A stretch of 64,000 bases of DNA from CBDFGN01 sp965247065 (GTDB taxonomy: Bacteria > Bacteroidota > Bacteroidia > Cytophagales > Cyclobacteriaceae): the NCBI GenBank assembly GCA_965247065.1, contig CBDFGN010000006.1:1240001-1304000 (forward strand), given 5' to 3'. This document shows positions 63,526-64,000 of this stretch, piece after piece (position 1 is the first letter of the stretch; every line of letters starts with the position of its first letter). The notes under the pieces were generated by a model. The model had not been told where the DNA came from. It saw nothing but the letters and a program-made list of their open reading frames with translations, and ran no database searches. Both the position numbers and the translations under genes were made by a program.

Positions 63526-63577
63526 CGCTCGGTGACAGACCGTCCCCCGTCCCCCCGTCTCACCGTCTTAACCCGTA
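63526..63577. repeat. Degenerate CCGTC short repeat
   Basis: Imperfect repeats of CCGTC/CCCGTC (AGACCGTCCCCCGTCCCCCC, GTCTCACCGTCTTAACCCGT) in the gap upstream of the GH32 gene. No gene or hairpin. Confidence 0.6.
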
Positions 63578-63671
63578 GAGGCCTGGAGCCTGCAAATCAA
63601 TCCTCCCTCTTAACGACCATTGATATGATAATTAGATGGCGCATGTCCCTCCCACCGTGTCCGCATTTTTT

Positions 63672-64000
63672 TCATAGTGACAAAACCGGTAAAACGTACA
63701 TATACATTAATAATGTCAATAGAATAACACAGAGCAAATTAAGTCCAAAACCACACTTTGCCATTTCAGGAATTGTTACCCTGTTACTACCAAAAATAAC
63801 CGCATTTGTACCCGTACCCGAAGGTAGCATAAATGAAAATGAGCAGGCAAACGTTGCGGGGATCATAAGTAACAGAGGATGCATCTGGCCCGCAATGGCC
63901 ATAGACGCTAGAACGGGTAAGAAGATATTTGCGGTCGCGGTATTGCTGTTGATTTCTGTTATGAAAATCATCAGAAAAATTACGATAACCAATATCAAAA
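63672..64000 (-). CDS. SLC13/DASS sodium-anion symporter, C-terminal part (cut by window end)
   Basis: The last ~109 residues of a divalent-anion:sodium symporter. EINSNTATANIFLPVLASMA and ATFACSFSFMLPSGTGTNAV are the second SNT-type motif and hairpin of the DASS family; two to three transmembrane helices follow. The frame is open to the window edge, so the N-terminal ~75% lies beyond 64000. Likely imports dicarboxylates or sulfate; sulfate would fit the nearby sulfatases. Confidence 0.9.
   Translation of the reverse strand, partial: LILVIVIFLMIFITEINSNTATANIFLPVLASMAIAGQMHPLLLMIPATFACSFSFMLPSGTGTNAVIFGSNRVTIPEMAKCGFGLNLLCVILLTLLMYMYVLPVLSL

Noticed and set aside
1..64000. CRISPR arrays, rRNA, tRNA and prophage
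   Set aside because: No regularly spaced repeats, no T-loop/anticodon arm patterns in gaps, no conserved rRNA segments and no phage structural genes were found.

Overview
The window looks like a piece of a Bacteroidota chromosome, most likely Cytophagales-like. The signs are ECF sigma factors paired with membrane or barrel proteins, a DUF4249 lipoprotein beside a TonB-receptor remnant, exported caspase-fold proteins, FISUMP and Calx-beta/YHYH domains, ThuA and DUF1080 proteins, sulfatases and many Gfo/Idh/MocA oxidoreductases. Lineage is inferred from gene content only; no rRNA, tRNA or CRISPR array was seen.

Layout. 1-3.4 kb: FKBP isomerase (cut by the window edge), a FadH-type enoate reductase and a 1-Cys peroxiredoxin. 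3.7-5.3 kb: a frameshifted ECF sigma factor with two small membrane proteins and a His-rich exported peptide, closed by a strong hairpin. 5.6-7.5 kb: a decayed catabolic patch (scoB fragment, intact flavin reductase, fumarylacetoacetase with its middle deleted). 7.6-10 kb: ECF sigma factor overlapping a protein with an inner-membrane helix and a barrel-like C-terminus, then a second sigma factor. 10.5-16.2 kb: class II aldolase, methyltransferase, Gfo/Idh protein, DUF4249 plus TonB-receptor stub, TauE exporter. 16.4-18.8 kb: an IS3-family element preceded by an exact 1020-bp copy of its own left part. 18.9-27 kb: alpha/beta hydrolase, a DUF4242/cyclase-like/AraC fusion, a vanadium-haloperoxidase-like protein, SEC-C protein, Gfo/Idh protein, rhodanese without its cysteine, two small Cys-containing proteins and a DadA-like oxidoreductase. 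27-45 kb: a 1295-residue DUF6807/PVC-cytochrome fusion, ThuA protein, broken caspase-FISUMP gene, class II aldolase, VOC protein, esterase remnant, GH109-type protein, acyltransferase, HAD hydrolase, frameshifted MFS transporter, TIM-barrel/Gfo-Idh pair, and a broken Calx-beta/YHYH-SCO1 pair. 46-50.8 kb: barrel protein overlapping a WD40-caspase gene, another barrel protein, a bicupin. 51-52.5 kb: an IS110-family element with a structured leader that may be its bridge RNA. 53-64 kb: two sulfatases (one frameshifted), a ThuA-DUF1080 protein, a uronate-isomerase-like amidohydrolase, an esterase, a GH32 protein and the end of an SLC13 transporter.

Functionally the window is mostly extracellular carbohydrate and sulfate-ester chemistry plus sugar oxidoreduction, with envelope-stress-like sigma modules. 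The most striking general property is gene damage: at least seven otherwise good genes carry one-base shifts, usually at short homopolymers, and several others are reduced to their two ends with the middle missing. The one-base events could be consensus errors; the large deletions and one apparent nonsense change look like true decay. The best candidates for something new are the IS110 leader RNA, the DUF4242-cyclase-AraC fusion, the sigma/His-rich cassette and the self-overlapping IS3 element.
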